A stretch of 64,000 nucleotides of DNA from Arenimonas donghaensis DSM 18148 = HO3-R19 (GCF_000743535.1 NZ_AVCJ01000048.1:34954-98953), one strand, 5' to 3'. Positions 53,620 through 63,159 are shown, counted from the first letter of the stretch. Numbers and translations are program-made. Notes: generated from the sequence alone by a model not told the origin.

Positions 53620-54003
53620 CTAGCCGGTGACCAGCACCGCGTCGACCTCGACGCGCGCCCCCCTGGGCAGGCCGGCCACCTGGATGGTGGATCGCGCCGG
53701 GTACGGCGCCTGGAAATAGTCGGCCATCACCTCGTTGATCGCGGCGAAGTCCGACATGTCGATGACGTAGATGCCGATGCGGGCCACGTCGTCCAGGCTG
53801 CCGCCGGCGGCCTCGCAGACCGCCTTGAGGTTGTCGAACACGCGCCGGGCTTCGGTGGCGATGTCGGCCTGCACCAGCGCACCGCTGGCCGGGTCGAGCG
53901 GGATCTGCCCCGACAGGTAGACCGTGCCGCCGGCGCGCACGGCCTGGGAGTAGGGGCCGATGGCGGCGGGCGCCTGTTCGGTGGAGATGGCGTTGCGGGG
54001 CAT
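53620..54003 (-). CDS. ridA: RidA-family enamine/imine deaminase
   Basis: A 127-aa trimeric YjgF/YER057c/UK114 protein that hydrolyses reactive 2-aminoacrylate-type imines. It has IGPYSQAVRAGGTVYLSGQIPLDP in its first third (read in parts), a tyrosine and asparagine in the pocket, and the catalytic arginine in PARSTIQVAGLPRGARVEVDA. It sits between spoT and recG, where E. coli has trmH. Pseudomonas has the same order as here. Confidence 0.95.
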   Translation of the reverse strand: MPRNAISTEQAPAAIGPYSQAVRAGGTVYLSGQIPLDPASGALVQADIATEARRVFDNLKAVCEAAGGSLDDVARIGIYVIDMSDFAAINEVMADYFQAPYPARSTIQVAGLPRGARVEVDAVLVTG

Positions 54004-54070
54004 GGCGGACCTCGGCGTCGGGGGTGGACGACCATTGTAGGAGCGCCCCGCCGCCACCCGCCAGCCGCGA

Positions 54071-56245
54071 TCAGAGTCGCTGCACCCCGTGCACGACGCC
54101 CAGACGCCGGATGCGACGGATGACGTCGGCCAGGTGCTTGCGATGGCTGACTTCGATGGAGAACTCCATCACCGACACCGTCAGGTCGCGTTCGCGGTAT
54201 TCGACCGCGTCGATGTTGGAGTCGCTTTCCGCGACCGCGGCGGCCACCTGGGCCAGCACGCCGGGCTTGTTCTCGACCTCGATGCGCAGGATCACGCGGT
54301 AGTCGCCCTCGACGTTGCGGTCCCAGGCCATGGGCACGCAGCGCTCGGGGAACTTGCGGTACTCGGCGACGTTCGGGCAATCGGTGCGGTGCACCACCAC
54401 GCCCTTGCCGGCGCTGAGGTAACCCATGATCTCGTCGCCCGGGATCGGATGGCAGCACGCGGCGAAACTGAGCACGCCGCGTTCGTTGCCGGTGATCATG
54501 ATGCGCTCGGTCGGCGCCAGCGTCGTTTCCTCGCCGGGCAACGGCAGGTCGTCCTGGCCGTTGGCCATCATGCGCGCCACCTGCGCCGGCATGCGGTTGC
54601 CCAGGGCGATGTCGGCGAGCAGTTCTTCCAGGCGCCGGTAGCGCAGGTCGGCCAGCAGCTGTTCGATGCGGTCCGCCGGCACCCGGTCAAGCGAACTCTC
54701 CATGGCCTCGAGCGCACGGTCGAGCATGCGGTGGCCCAGGTCCACGGCGTCTTCGTGCTCGAGCCGCTTGAGGAAATGGCGGATGGCGGTGCGCGCCTTG
54801 CTCGAGACCACGTATTCGAGCCACTGCGGCCCGGGCGAGGCCGAGGGCGCAGTGATGATCTCGACGCTCTGGCCACTGGCGAGCTTGGTGCGCAGCGGCA
54901 CCAGCTTCTTGTCGACGCGGGCGGCGACCGCGTGGTTACCGACGTCGGTGTGCACGGCATAGGCGAAATCCAGCGCGGTGGCGTTGCGCGGCAGCGCCAT
55001 GATGTCGCCCTGGGGCGTGAACAGGTAAACCTCGTCGGGGAACAGGTCGACCTTGACGTTGTCCAGGAACTCCAGCGACGAACCGGCTGCCTGCTGGGTG
55101 TCCATCAGGTTGCGGATCCAGTCCTGGGCCCGGGTCTGGGCGGCGCTGCTGCCCGAGCCGGAACTCTTGTAGAGCCAATGCGCGGCGACGCCGCGCTCGG
55201 CCACCTGGTCCATTTCGTCGGTACGGATCTGCACCTCGACCGGCGCGCCATACGGACCGAACAGCACCGTGTGCAGGCTCTGGTAACCATTGGCCTTGGG
55301 GATGGCGATGAAGTCGCGGAAGCGGCCTTCGAGCGGCTTGTAGACCGAGTGCACGGCGCCAAGCGCGTGGTAACACTGCATCACCTCGTGCACCACGATC
55401 CGGAAGCCGAAGACGTCGAGCACTTGGTCGAGGCTTTTGTGCTCCTGCTTCATCTTGGTGTAGATGCTCCAGGGCGACTTGACCCGACTCACCAGCGAGT
55501 GCGGGAGCTGTTCCTTGGCCAGGCGCTGCGCCAGCTGGGCCTCGACGGTGGCCAGGGCTTCGCGACGCATCACCGGCTGGGAGGCGATGCGCCGGGAAAT
55601 CACTTCATGGCGCTTGGGATGCAGGGCCCGGAAGCCCAGGTCCTGCAGCTCGGCCTTGAACTTGTTCATGCCCAGTCGCTGGGCGATGGGCGCGTAGATC
55701 TCGAGGGTTTCGCGGGCGATGCGCCGGCGCGAATCGGCGGCCATGGCGTCGAGCGTGCGCATGTTGTGCAGGCGGTCGGCCAGCTTGATCAGGATGACGC
55801 GCAGGTCGCGCGCCATCGCCAGCATCATCTTGCGAAAGCTCTCAGCGGCAGCCTCCTGGCGGTCGCGGAACTGCAGCTTGTCGAGCTTGGTGACGCCATC
55901 GACCAGTTCGGCCACCGCCGGGCTGAACTCGCGCTCGATCTCGCTTCGCGGCAGCGGCGTGTCTTCCAGCGCGTCGTGCAGGATGGCGGCGCAGAGGGTT
56001 TCGGCGTCGAGCCGCAGGTCGGCCAACAGGGACGCGACCGCCACCGGATGGGTGATGTAGGCCTCGCCGGACTTGCGAATCTGCCCCTCGTGGGCGCGGG
56101 CGCCTACTTCGTAAGCGCGGCGAACCCGCAGGACCTGCTCGGGCGGCAGGTATTCGGCCAGCCGGCGCTCGAGCGCCAGCACCGCGTCGGGACACGGGTC
56201 CGGACACGGGGCCTGAGCCAGGGTTGGCTTGGAAAACGAAGACAT
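54071..56245 (-). CDS. spoT: Bifunctional (p)ppGpp synthetase/hydrolase SpoT
   Basis: A 724-aa RelA/SpoT homologue. The HD hydrolase domain is intact (ITHPVAVASLLADL, ILHDALEDT, KLADRLHNMRTLDA), so it should degrade ppGpp. The synthetase domain includes SPWSIYTKMKQEHK, VLDVFGFRIVVHEV, NGYQSLHTVLFGPYG and EVQIRTDEMDQVAERGVAAHW. TGS (VYLFTPQGDIMALPRNATALDFAY in parts) and ACT (VILRIEVENKPGVLAQVAAAV) domains follow. It lies between rpoZ and ridA in the classic stringent-response operon. Confidence 0.96.
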   Translation of the reverse strand: MSSFSKPTLAQAPCPDPCPDAVLALERRLAEYLPPEQVLRVRRAYEVGARAHEGQIRKSGEAYITHPVAVASLLADLRLDAETLCAAILHDALEDTPLPRSEIEREFSPAVAELVDGVTKLDKLQFRDRQEAAAESFRKMMLAMARDLRVILIKLADRLHNMRTLDAMAADSRRRIARETLEIYAPIAQRLGMNKFKAELQDLGFRALHPKRHEVISRRIASQPVMRREALATVEAQLAQRLAKEQLPHSLVSRVKSPWSIYTKMKQEHKSLDQVLDVFGFRIVVHEVMQCYHALGAVHSVYKPLEGRFRDFIAIPKANGYQSLHTVLFGPYGAPVEVQIRTDEMDQVAERGVAAHWLYKSSGSGSSAAQTRAQDWIRNLMDTQQAAGSSLEFLDNVKVDLFPDEVYLFTPQGDIMALPRNATALDFAYAVHTDVGNHAVAARVDKKLVPLRTKLASGQSVEIITAPSASPGPQWLEYVVSSKARTAIRHFLKRLEHEDAVDLGHRMLDRALEAMESSLDRVPADRIEQLLADLRYRRLEELLADIALGNRMPAQVARMMANGQDDLPLPGEETTLAPTERIMITGNERGVLSFAACCHPIPGDEIMGYLSAGKGVVVHRTDCPNVAEYRKFPERCVPMAWDRNVEGDYRVILRIEVENKPGVLAQVAAAVAESDSNIDAVEYRERDLTVSVMEFSIEVSHRKHLADVIRRIRRLGVVHGVQRL

Positions 56246-56313
56246 GCCCGGAGCCTACGCGGGCGCGGGAAAGGCATCAATGCCGGGGGCTGCAGCCGGC
56301 CCGGCAGGGCGGA

Positions 56314-56616
56314 TCAGAGGTCGTCGCCGCCCTTGCCCAGGTCGTCGTCCACCACTTCGGCGGCGGCCCATTCCAGGGCTTCACGCTCGGCACGCTCGCG
56401 CTCGGCGCGCTCGACGTCGTCGATCATGGCCTGGTCGACCTTGCGGGCGGCGATTTCACGCAGCGCCAGCACGGTGGGCTTGTCGTCGTTCTCGGAGTTG
56501 TCCAGCGCCGGCTCCACGCCCTTGGCCAGCTGGCGGGCGCGCTTGGACGCCATCAGGACCAGCTCGAAACGATTGTCCACGACGGACAGGCAGTCTTCCA
56601 CGGTAATGCGGGCCAT
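56314..56616 (-). CDS. rpoZ: RNA polymerase omega subunit
   Basis: A 100-aa omega chain that helps fold beta-prime and forms part of ppGpp site 1. It opens [20 protein letters not shown] and has [11 protein letters not shown] and [15 protein letters not shown]. The C-terminus is acidic, ending with [11 protein letters not shown]. It lies between gmk and spoT. Confidence 0.96.
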   Translation of the reverse strand: MARITVEDCLSVVDNRFELVLMASKRARQLAKGVEPALDNSENDDKPTVLALREIAARKVDQAMIDDVERAERERAEREALEWAAAEVVDDDLGKGGDDL

Positions 56617-56712
56617 GGGATCTCCTCAGCCGCGGGGCCCGGCCGGGGCACCACGGAAAATCAATGAGTTACGTGAACCGGGCATTCTACCCCTGGCCGG
56701 CTTCCCCTGCAA

Positions 56713-57333
56713 TCAGGCCAGCAGGTCGCGGATCAGGCCGGCGTGGCGCCGGGCCTGGACCGGTTGGCGCAGGCGGTGGGCGACGAAGATCGCCCGCAGC
56801 TCGGCCGCGGCGGCGTCGAAGTGCTCGTTGACGATGACGTAGTCGAACTCGTCGTAATGGCTCATTTCCTCGCGCGCGGCGGCCAGCCGGCGGGCGATGG
56901 TCTCCTCGCTGTCCTGGCCCCGGTTGCGCATCCGGGTCTGCAGGGCGTCCCGGGACGGCGGCAGGATGAAGACGCTGACGCTGTCGGGCACCTGCTCGCG
57001 GACCTGGCGTGCGCCCTGCCAGTCGATCTCCAGCAGCACGTCCTTGCCCGAGGCCAGCTGCGGCTCCACCGACTGCCGGGCCGTGCCCTTGTAGTCGCCG
57101 TGGACCAGGGCATGTTCGAAGAAGTCACCGTCGGCGACCATGCGCTTGAATTCGTCCTTGCTGACGAAGTGGTAGTGCTGGGCGTGCCGCTCGCCGGGCC
57201 GCGGCGCGCGCGAGGTGAAGGAAATCGACAGGGCGATGCCCGGCTCCTTGGCCAGCACCGCGTTGACCAGGCTGGACTTGCCGGCCCCCGAGGGCGCGGC
57301 GACGATGAAGAGCGTGCCCCTGGGCGTGTTCAT
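56713..57333 (-). CDS. gmk: Guanylate kinase
   Basis: A 206-aa kinase phosphorylating GMP to GDP. It has the P-loop FIVAAPSGAGKSSLVNAVL, GMP-binding SFTSRAPRPGE and HYHFVSKDEFKRMV, DVLLEIDWQGARQVR and VFILPPSRDAL. The ATG at 57333 overlaps the yicC stop (ATGA). Longer in-frame starts lie within yicC and were dropped. Confidence 0.96.
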   Translation of the reverse strand: MNTPRGTLFIVAAPSGAGKSSLVNAVLAKEPGIALSISFTSRAPRPGERHAQHYHFVSKDEFKRMVADGDFFEHALVHGDYKGTARQSVEPQLASGKDVLLEIDWQGARQVREQVPDSVSVFILPPSRDALQTRMRNRGQDSEETIARRLAAAREEMSHYDEFDYVIVNEHFDAAAAELRAIFVAHRLRQPVQARRHAGLIRDLLA

Positions 57334-58193
57334 TCGAGGTTCTGCACCTGTTCGCGGAGTTGTTCGATCAGCACCTTCAGTTCGACCGCGGCCTGGGTGG
57401 TGCGGCTGTCCACCGACTTCGAACCCAGGGTGTTGGCCTCGCGGTTGAACTCCTGCATCAGGAAGTCCAGGCGACGGCCGACGGCTTCGGGCAGGCCGAG
57501 CACGCGCCGGGCCTCGGCGACGTGGCTGGCCAGGCGGTCCAGCTCTTCGTCCACGTCGATCTTCTGCAGGTTCAGCACCACTTCCTGCTCCAGCCGGCCC
57601 GGTTCCAGCGGCTGCTTGAGGTCGGCGAGCTTGCCGTCGAGCTTGGCGCGCAGGGCGACCCGGATCTCCGGCAGCCACTCGCGGACCTGGCCGGTGATGC
57701 GCTCGATGCCGTCGATGCGCTCGCTCATCACCGCGGCGAGCTTGGCGCCTTCGCGTTCCCGTGCGGCGACGAATTCGGCCAGGGTGTCCTCCAGCAGGGC
57801 CAGGGCGTCGGCCTGCAGGCCGGCCTGGTCCAGGGCTTCTTCTTCGACCACGCCGGGGTAGCGCAGCAGTTCGGTGAATTCGGTGCGCAGCGCGGGGAAA
57901 CGGGCCTGCGTCGCCTGGGCGGCCGCTGCCAGCTGGTCGAGCAGCGGCTGGTTGAGCCTGAGTTCGCCGCGACTGCCGGCGGCCGGCCGGAAGCGCAGCA
58001 CCAGGTCGACCTTGCCGCGCGTGACCTTCTGGGACACGCGTTCGCGCAGCGCCGGCTCGATCGCCCGCAGTTCCTCGGGGGCGCGCACCACCAGTTCGTG
58101 GAAGCGATGGTTGACGGCGCGCAGCTCGCAGGCCAGCTGGCCACCGGTGGCGGCGCGCTCGCAGGCGGCAAAGGCGGTCATGCTGCGGATCAT
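57330..58193 (-). CDS. yicC: YicC-family endoribonuclease
   Basis: A 287-aa YicC homologue. It opens MIRSMTAFAACERA, as the family does. It has ELRAVNHRFHELVVRAPEELRAIE (in parts) at the N-terminus and the DUF1732 C-terminal region GRRLDFLMQEFNREANTLGSK with VELKVLIEQLREQVQNLE at the end. YicC proteins are oligomeric endoribonucleases that help degrade sRNAs such as RyhB in E. coli. It is the first gene of the gmk operon and divergent from rph, the same pairing as in E. coli. Confidence 0.94.
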   Translation of the reverse strand: MIRSMTAFAACERAATGGQLACELRAVNHRFHELVVRAPEELRAIEPALRERVSQKVTRGKVDLVLRFRPAAGSRGELRLNQPLLDQLAAAAQATQARFPALRTEFTELLRYPGVVEEEALDQAGLQADALALLEDTLAEFVAAREREGAKLAAVMSERIDGIERITGQVREWLPEIRVALRAKLDGKLADLKQPLEPGRLEQEVVLNLQKIDVDEELDRLASHVAEARRVLGLPEAVGRRLDFLMQEFNREANTLGSKSVDSRTTQAAVELKVLIEQLREQVQNLE

Positions 58194-58260
58194 GGGCGGG
58201 GCCGGTGGGAAACAGCCCGAATGGTAATCTAGCCGGCCAAAGATTGCCGGATCACCGCCG

Positions 58261-58989
58261 ATGACTGCTTCCTCCCGCCCCAGCGGCCGCGCCCACGATG
58301 AACTTCGCGCCATCGGTATCGAACGCAACTACACCCGGCATGCCGAAGGCTCGGTGCTGGTGAGCTTCGGCGACACCCGCGTGTTGTGCACCGCCAGCGT
58401 CGAATCGCGCGTGCCGGGCTTCCTGCGCGGCAAGGGCGAAGGCTGGGTCACCGCCGAGTACGGGATGCTGCCGCGCGCCACCAACACCCGCAATGACCGC
58501 GAGGCCTCGCGTGGCAAGCAGGGTGGCCGGACGCTGGAGATCCAGCGTCTGATCGGGCGGAGCCTGCGCGCCTGCGTCGACCGCCGCGCGCTGGGCGAAC
58601 GCACCATCACCCTGGACTGCGACGTGCTGCAGGCCGACGGCGGCACCCGCTGCGCGGCCATCACCGGCGCCTACGTGGCGCTGTGCGACGCGATCAGCTG
58701 GCTCAAGGCCAAGGGTGAAATCACCCGCGACCCGGTCGTGGGCGCCGTCGCCGCGGTGTCGGTGGGCATCTGGCAGGGTACGCCGGTGCTCGACCTGGAC
58801 TACCGCGAAGACAGCGGCTGCGACACCGACATGAACGTCGTGATGAACGACGGCGGCGGCTTCATCGAAGTCCAGGGCACCGCCGAAGGCCATGCCTTCC
58901 GCCGCGGCGAACTCGACGCGATGCTGGCCCTGGCCGAAAAAGGCGTCGCCGACCTGGTCGCCCTGCAGCGTGCCGCGCTGGCTGCCTGA
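58261..58989 (+). CDS. rph: Ribonuclease PH
   Basis: A 242-aa phosphorolytic 3'-5' exoribonuclease that trims tRNA 3' ends. It has [39 protein letters not shown] (in parts), [37 protein letters not shown] and [18 protein letters not shown]. The full length is intact, unlike the frameshifted rph of E. coli K-12. A TAATCT near 58223 may be its -10. It is followed by rdgB after three bases. Confidence 0.96.
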   Translation: MTASSRPSGRAHDELRAIGIERNYTRHAEGSVLVSFGDTRVLCTASVESRVPGFLRGKGEGWVTAEYGMLPRATNTRNDREASRGKQGGRTLEIQRLIGRSLRACVDRRALGERTITLDCDVLQADGGTRCAAITGAYVALCDAISWLKAKGEITRDPVVGAVAAVSVGIWQGTPVLDLDYREDSGCDTDMNVVMNDGGGFIEVQGTAEGHAFRRGELDAMLALAEKGVADLVALQRAALAA

Positions 58990-58992
58990 CGC

Positions 58993-59586
58993 ATGCCGCA
59001 ACTGGTGCTCGCTACCTCCAACCCGGGCAAGCTGGCCGAGCTCAGGCCGCTGCTGGCCGAGTTCGGCCATGCGCTGGTGACCCAGGGCGAGCTGGGGGTC
59101 GATGATGCGGTCGAAGACGGCAAGACCTTCCTGGAAAACGCGCTGATCAAGGCGCGGCACGCCTGCCTGGCGACCGGGCTGCCGGCGCTGGCGGACGACT
59201 CGGGGCTGGTGGTGCCGGCCCTGGGCGGTGCGCCGGGCATCCACAGCGCGCGGTATGCCGGCAAACACGGCGACTCGGCCGGCAACATCGCCAAGCTGCT
59301 CGAAGCCATGCACGAACTGCGCGACGAGCAGCGCGAAGCCCACTTCAGCTGCGTCCTGGTGCTGCTGCGCCACGCCGACGACCCCGAACCGCTGGTGGCC
59401 CAGGGTCGGTGGTTCGGGCGAATCCTGCCGGCGCCGCGCGGCGGGGCCGGTTTCGGCTACGACCCCGTGTTCCTGGACCCGGCCAGCGGCAGGACCGCGG
59501 CCGAACTCGACGCCGCCACCAAGAACCGCACCAGCCACCGCGGCCAGGCCATCGCCCGCCTGCGCGAACTGCTCGCCGGGGCATGA
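58993..59586 (+). CDS. rdgB: dITP/XTP pyrophosphatase RdgB
   Basis: A 197-aa Ham1-fold enzyme that clears dITP, ITP and XTP from nucleotide pools. It opens QLVLATSNPGKLAELRPLL and has TFLENALIKARHAC, ALADDSGLVVPALGGAPG, SARYAGKHGD, GAGFGYDPVFLDPASG and the C-terminal NRTSHRGQAIARLR. Its stop overlaps the hemW start (ATGA). Confidence 0.96.
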   Translation: MPQLVLATSNPGKLAELRPLLAEFGHALVTQGELGVDDAVEDGKTFLENALIKARHACLATGLPALADDSGLVVPALGGAPGIHSARYAGKHGDSAGNIAKLLEAMHELRDEQREAHFSCVLVLLRHADDPEPLVAQGRWFGRILPAPRGGAGFGYDPVFLDPASGRTAAELDAATKNRTSHRGQAIARLRELLAGA

Positions 59587-60746
59587 GCGGCCTGCTGGTG
59601 CCACCGCCGCTGTCGCTGTACATCCATGTCCCGTGGTGCGTGAAGAAGTGCCCGTACTGCGACTTCAACTCGCATGGGAAAACCGGCGAACTGCCGGTGA
59701 AGGCGTACGTGGCCGCGCTGGTGCGCGACCTCGAGCAGGACCTGCCCCTGGCCTGGGGACGGCCGGTGCACAGCGTGTTCTTCGGCGGCGGCACGCCCAG
59801 CCTGTTCCCGCCCGAAGCCATCGGCGACATCCTCTCGGCCTGCAGCGCCCGCCTGCGTTTCGCGCCCGGCGCCGAGGTGACGATGGAATGCAATCCGGGC
59901 ACGGCCGAATTCGGCCGCTTCGAGCACTACCGCGCCGCGGGCGTGAACCGCATCAGCTTCGGCATCCAGAGCTTCGACGACGGCTGCCTTCGCCGGCTGG
60001 GCCGCATCCATGACAGCCAGGAGGCCGAGCGCGCCGTGAAGCTGGCCCAGGACGCCGGCCTGGACAACCTCAACCTCGACCTGATGTATGCGCTGCCCGG
60101 CCAGGACCTGGCCATGGCCCTGCACGACGTCGAGCGTGCGGTGGCGCTGCAACCCGCGCACCTGTCCCATTACCAGCTGACGATGGAACCGAACACGGCC
60201 TTCGCGGCGCGGCCGCCGGCCGGCCTGCCCGACGAAGACAGCGCCTGGGACATCCAGGAACACTGCATCCAGGCCATGGCCGCCGCCGGCTACGCACAGT
60301 ACGAAGTCAGCGCCTATGCCCGGCCCGGCCGCCAGTGCGCGCACAACCTCAACTACTGGCGCTTCGGCGACTACCTGGGCATCGGCGCCGGCGCCCACGG
60401 CAAGATCAGCCTGGGCGCCACCGGCGAGATCCGGCGGCGCTGGAAACCCAAGAACCCGCGCGACTACCTCGCCCACGCCGGCACGCCGGACGGCATCGGC
60501 GGCGACGACGCCATCGCCCCGGCCAACCGGCCCTTCGACTACATGCTCAATGCGCTGCGCCTGGTGGAAGGCTTCAGCCTGGCCGACTTCGAGGCCCGCA
60601 CCGGACTGGGTCGCGACCAGGTCGCCACCGAGCTCGAACACGCCCGCCAGCGTGGCTGGCTCGAGGCCAGCGGCGATCACTGGCGACCCACCGAACTCGG
60701 CCAGCGCTTCACCAACGATGTGATCGGCCTGTTCCTCAGGGACTGA
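59583..60746 (+). CDS. hemW: Radical SAM haem chaperone HemW
   Basis: A 387-aa radical SAM protein related to HemN. The cluster motif is HVPWCVKKCPYCDFNSH (CxxxCxxC, with a further C), followed by SVFFGGGTPSLFPPEAI, VTMECNPGT and ISFGIQSFDDGCLRRLGR. The C-terminal domain lacks the features needed for coproporphyrinogen dehydrogenase activity. HemW is thought to bind haem and deliver it to respiratory enzymes. It is coupled to rdgB by a four-base overlap, the same order as in E. coli. Confidence 0.94.
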   Translation: MSGLLVPPPLSLYIHVPWCVKKCPYCDFNSHGKTGELPVKAYVAALVRDLEQDLPLAWGRPVHSVFFGGGTPSLFPPEAIGDILSACSARLRFAPGAEVTMECNPGTAEFGRFEHYRAAGVNRISFGIQSFDDGCLRRLGRIHDSQEAERAVKLAQDAGLDNLNLDLMYALPGQDLAMALHDVERAVALQPAHLSHYQLTMEPNTAFAARPPAGLPDEDSAWDIQEHCIQAMAAAGYAQYEVSAYARPGRQCAHNLNYWRFGDYLGIGAGAHGKISLGATGEIRRRWKPKNPRDYLAHAGTPDGIGGDDAIAPANRPFDYMLNALRLVEGFSLADFEARTGLGRDQVATELEHARQRGWLEASGDHWRPTELGQRFTNDVIGLFLRD

Positions 60747-60792
60747 AGCGCGCTCACGCGCCGCTAAGGCGCAGGACGGCAAGGTGGGCCGC

Positions 60793-60978
60793 ATGCTCGA
60801 CACCATCGTCCTGACCTGCCCGCACTGCGGGGAACGTTTCGAAACCGTGGCCGACCCGTCGGCCGGCGACACCGAATACGTGGAGGACTGCTTCGTCTGC
60901 TGCCGGCCCATCACCGTGCGCCTGCACGTGGGCGGCGACGGCGGCCTCGCGGGTTTCGAAGCCGACCGCGACGACTGA
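60793..60978 (+). CDS. CPXCG-motif cysteine-rich protein
   Basis: A small 61-aa protein with CPHCGERFE at the N-terminus and CFVCCRPITVRLHV in the middle, which together would bind one zinc ion. It fits the CPXCG/PF14255 family of unknown function. The ATG at 60793 is preferred; an in-frame GTG nine bases upstream is possible. It lies 46 bases after hemW and just before a cobalamin riboswitch. Confidence 0.85.
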   Translation: MLDTIVLTCPHCGERFETVADPSAGDTEYVEDCFVCCRPITVRLHVGGDGGLAGFEADRDD

Positions 60979-61003
60979 CCCGGTCTTGATCTAGAATTCA
61001 CCC

Positions 61004-61164
61004 GCCCCTGGTGCTCGGGAAGCCGGTCTGAATCCGGCGCTGCCCCCGCAACGGTAGGCCAGCTAAGCCTTTCAGCAAGCCACTGTGCCCCCGGGCATGG
61101 GAAGGCGGAAGGCCGGCGCGACGCCCGTCGCGCCACTGGCAAGCCCGGAGACCGGCCGGGGGCT
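61004..61164 (+). promoter_or_regulatory. Cobalamin (adenosylcobalamin-type) riboswitch
   Basis: The conserved B12 box features appear in order: GGTGCTCGGGAAGCCGG, AATCCGGCGCTGCCCCCGCAACGG, GCCACTG, GGGAAGGCGG and GCAAGCCCGGAGACCGGCC. The 3' end GCCGGGGGC pairs back to the 5' GCCCCTGG region. It sits in the 326-base gap before a BtuB-like gene, the usual target. B12 binding should lower receptor expression. Confidence 0.92.
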
Positions 61165-61305
61165 GGCTGCCGGCGCGTCCGGCGGCCACCACGGCGCGTC
61201 GCGGAGGGCGGCGGGGCGGCGCCATGGCCCCGGCCCTGTGCGTTCCCCTCTTCCCTGTGCACGCGCCACGACCCGCGGGTGAGCGTCACAGGAGGTTTCA
61301 CCATC
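61165..61305 (+). promoter_or_regulatory. Expression platform of the btuB riboswitch
   Basis: A GC-rich 141-base leader. CACAGG (61287-61292), overlapping the AGGAGG Shine-Dalgarno (61290-61295), can pair with CCTGTG in either of two CCCTGTGC copies (61234-61241 and 61253-61260). No U-rich terminator is seen, so control is probably at translation initiation. Confidence 0.5.
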
Positions 61306-63120
61306 ATGTTTTCCCCAGCCAACCACCACGCCCTGTGCGTGGCCGTCGCCTTGTCCCTTTCCGCCCCGGCCATGGCCCGGGACGCGCGCACGCTTGATGC
61401 CGTCCAGGTCACCGCCAACCGGGTCGAACGCCCGGTCACCGAAACCCTGGCCTCGGTCACGGTGATCACCCGCCAGGAGATCGAGACCAGCCAGGCTCCC
61501 GACCTGATCGACCTGCTGTCGCGCCAGGTCGGCGTCGACATCGCCCGCACCGGCGGCCCGGGCAATGCCAGCACCGTGTTCCTGCGCGGAGGAAACGCCC
61601 CCCATGCCCTGGTGCTGGTGGACGGCGTGCGCGTCGCCTCCACGGGCCAGGGCGTGTTCGACTTCGCCCACCTGCCTATAGAACAGATCGAGCGCATCGA
61701 GATCGTGCGCGGTCCGCGGGCGGCGATCTGGGGTTCGGACGCCATCGCCGGCGTCATCCACATCTTCACCCGGGACCCTTCGGCCGCGTCGGCGCGGGTA
61801 TTCGCGGGCAGCTACGGCCGGATCGGCGCCAATGCCGGCACCGGCGTCGGCGACGACGACCGCGGATGGGGCCTCACCGCCGGCTGGCAGCGCTTGCGCG
61901 GCTTTTCCGCCAGCAATGCCGACGCCTGGGGCTTCGACCCCGACGACGACGGCTACCGCAACCTCAACCTGGGGCTGCGCGGTCGCAGCACGCTGGGCAG
62001 CCAGCGCCTGGCGTTCAATGCCATCGCCACCGAGGGCGACGTCGAATTCGACCAGGGCACCACCCGGGCCCGGAATCGCTCCGTCGGGCTCAGCCTGGGG
62101 GGCGACCTGGGCGCGAACTGGAGCCACCAGCTGGCCCTGGGCCACGCCCGCGAGGACCTCGACACCGTTTCGGGCTTCAGCAACGCCTTCCGCAGCCGGC
62201 GCAGCCACCTGGACTGGGTGAACACCCTGGCCCTGGGCGCCACCGGCACCCTGAACCTGGGCGTGAACTGGCAGGACGAGCAGGGCATCTCCTCGAACGT
62301 CTTCGACGGCGAGACGTTCTCGCGCAGCCGTCGCAGCCAGGCCGCCTTCGCCAGCTACGGTGGCCGCTTCGGCAGCCAGCTGCTCGACCTGTCGGTCCGC
62401 CACGACGACAGCGACCAGTTCGGTGCGGCCACCACCGCCAATGCGGCCTGGGGTCTGGCCTTCGGCGACGCCGGCCTGTTCCGTCTGTCCTGGGGCGAGG
62501 GTTTCCGGGCCCCGAACTTCAACGAGCTTTATTACCCGGACACCGGCTATGGCTTTGCCGGCAACCCCGACCTGCACCCCGAACGATCGAACACCTGGGA
62601 GGCGGGCCTGTCGCTGGGGCTGGCCCCGGGCCACCGCCTGGACCTGTCGGCCTATCGAACCCGCGTGCGCGACCTGGTCGCCTTCGCGGCACCGGGTACC
62701 AACAACGCGATCAACATCAACCGCGCCCGCATGGACGGCGTCGAGCTTGAGTACCGCTACGACGGCGCGTCCTGGACCTACGGCGGCAACCTCGCCTGGC
62801 TCGACACCGAAGACGAGGCCACCGGACTGGCGCTGCTGCGCCGGGCGCGGCACAAGGCCCACGCCGACATCGGCTACCGTTTCGGCAACGGCCTCGAGCT
62901 CGGCCTCGACGGCGACTACGCTTCGTCGCGGCGCGACTTCGGCGGCGATCCGGGGGCCTACGCCATCGCGCACCTGCGCCTGGCCTGGACGGTTTCGGCC
63001 TCGTGGCGGCTCGAAGCACGCATCGAGAACCTGACCGATCGCGACTACACCCTGGTGCAGGGTTACAACACCCCGGGGCGCAGCGTCGTGCTCGGATTGG
63101 TCTGGAACGGCAAACACTAG
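61306..63120 (+). CDS. btuB: TonB-dependent vitamin B12 receptor (BtuB-like)
   Basis: A 604-aa outer-membrane barrel. After a signal peptide (CVAVALSLSAPAMA) comes a TonB box-like DAVQVTANR. The plug domain (residues about 45-150) has VFLRGGNAPHALVLVDGVRV, IERIEIVRGPRAAIWGSDAIAGVIH (in parts), and the barrel follows, ending with a phenylalanine/tryptophan-type terminal strand (VLGLVWNGKH). The length and plug match E. coli BtuB, and the upstream riboswitch supports cobalamin uptake. AGGAGG is at good spacing for the ATG at 61306; the in-frame start at 61279 would bypass it. Confidence 0.92.
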   Translation: MFSPANHHALCVAVALSLSAPAMARDARTLDAVQVTANRVERPVTETLASVTVITRQEIETSQAPDLIDLLSRQVGVDIARTGGPGNASTVFLRGGNAPHALVLVDGVRVASTGQGVFDFAHLPIEQIERIEIVRGPRAAIWGSDAIAGVIHIFTRDPSAASARVFAGSYGRIGANAGTGVGDDDRGWGLTAGWQRLRGFSASNADAWGFDPDDDGYRNLNLGLRGRSTLGSQRLAFNAIATEGDVEFDQGTTRARNRSVGLSLGGDLGANWSHQLALGHAREDLDTVSGFSNAFRSRRSHLDWVNTLALGATGTLNLGVNWQDEQGISSNVFDGETFSRSRRSQAAFASYGGRFGSQLLDLSVRHDDSDQFGAATTANAAWGLAFGDAGLFRLSWGEGFRAPNFNELYYPDTGYGFAGNPDLHPERSNTWEAGLSLGLAPGHRLDLSAYRTRVRDLVAFAAPGTNNAININRARMDGVELEYRYDGASWTYGGNLAWLDTEDEATGLALLRRARHKAHADIGYRFGNGLELGLDGDYASSRRDFGGDPGAYAIAHLRLAWTVSASWRLEARIENLTDRDYTLVQGYNTPGRSVVLGLVWNGKH

Positions 63121-63127
63121 TCGTTCC

Positions 63128-63159
63128 GGCCACCCGCGTCAGCGGTGACGCGGGTGGCC
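63128..63159 (+). terminator. Hairpin after btuB
   Basis: A perfect 14-bp stem (63128-63141 with 63146-63159) around GCGG, eight bases past the btuB stop. No T run follows, so it may be a Rho-dependent or weak terminator. Confidence 0.55.

Noticed and set aside
54089..56842. 917-codon plus-strand open frame opposite spoT-rpoZ-gmk
   Set aside because: Same His/Gln/Arg-rich antisense composition; the real genes on the minus strand are clear.
61072..63117. 681-codon minus-strand open frame opposite btuB and the riboswitch
   Set aside because: It would run antisense through a riboswitch and a complete TonB receptor. Composition is shadow-like.
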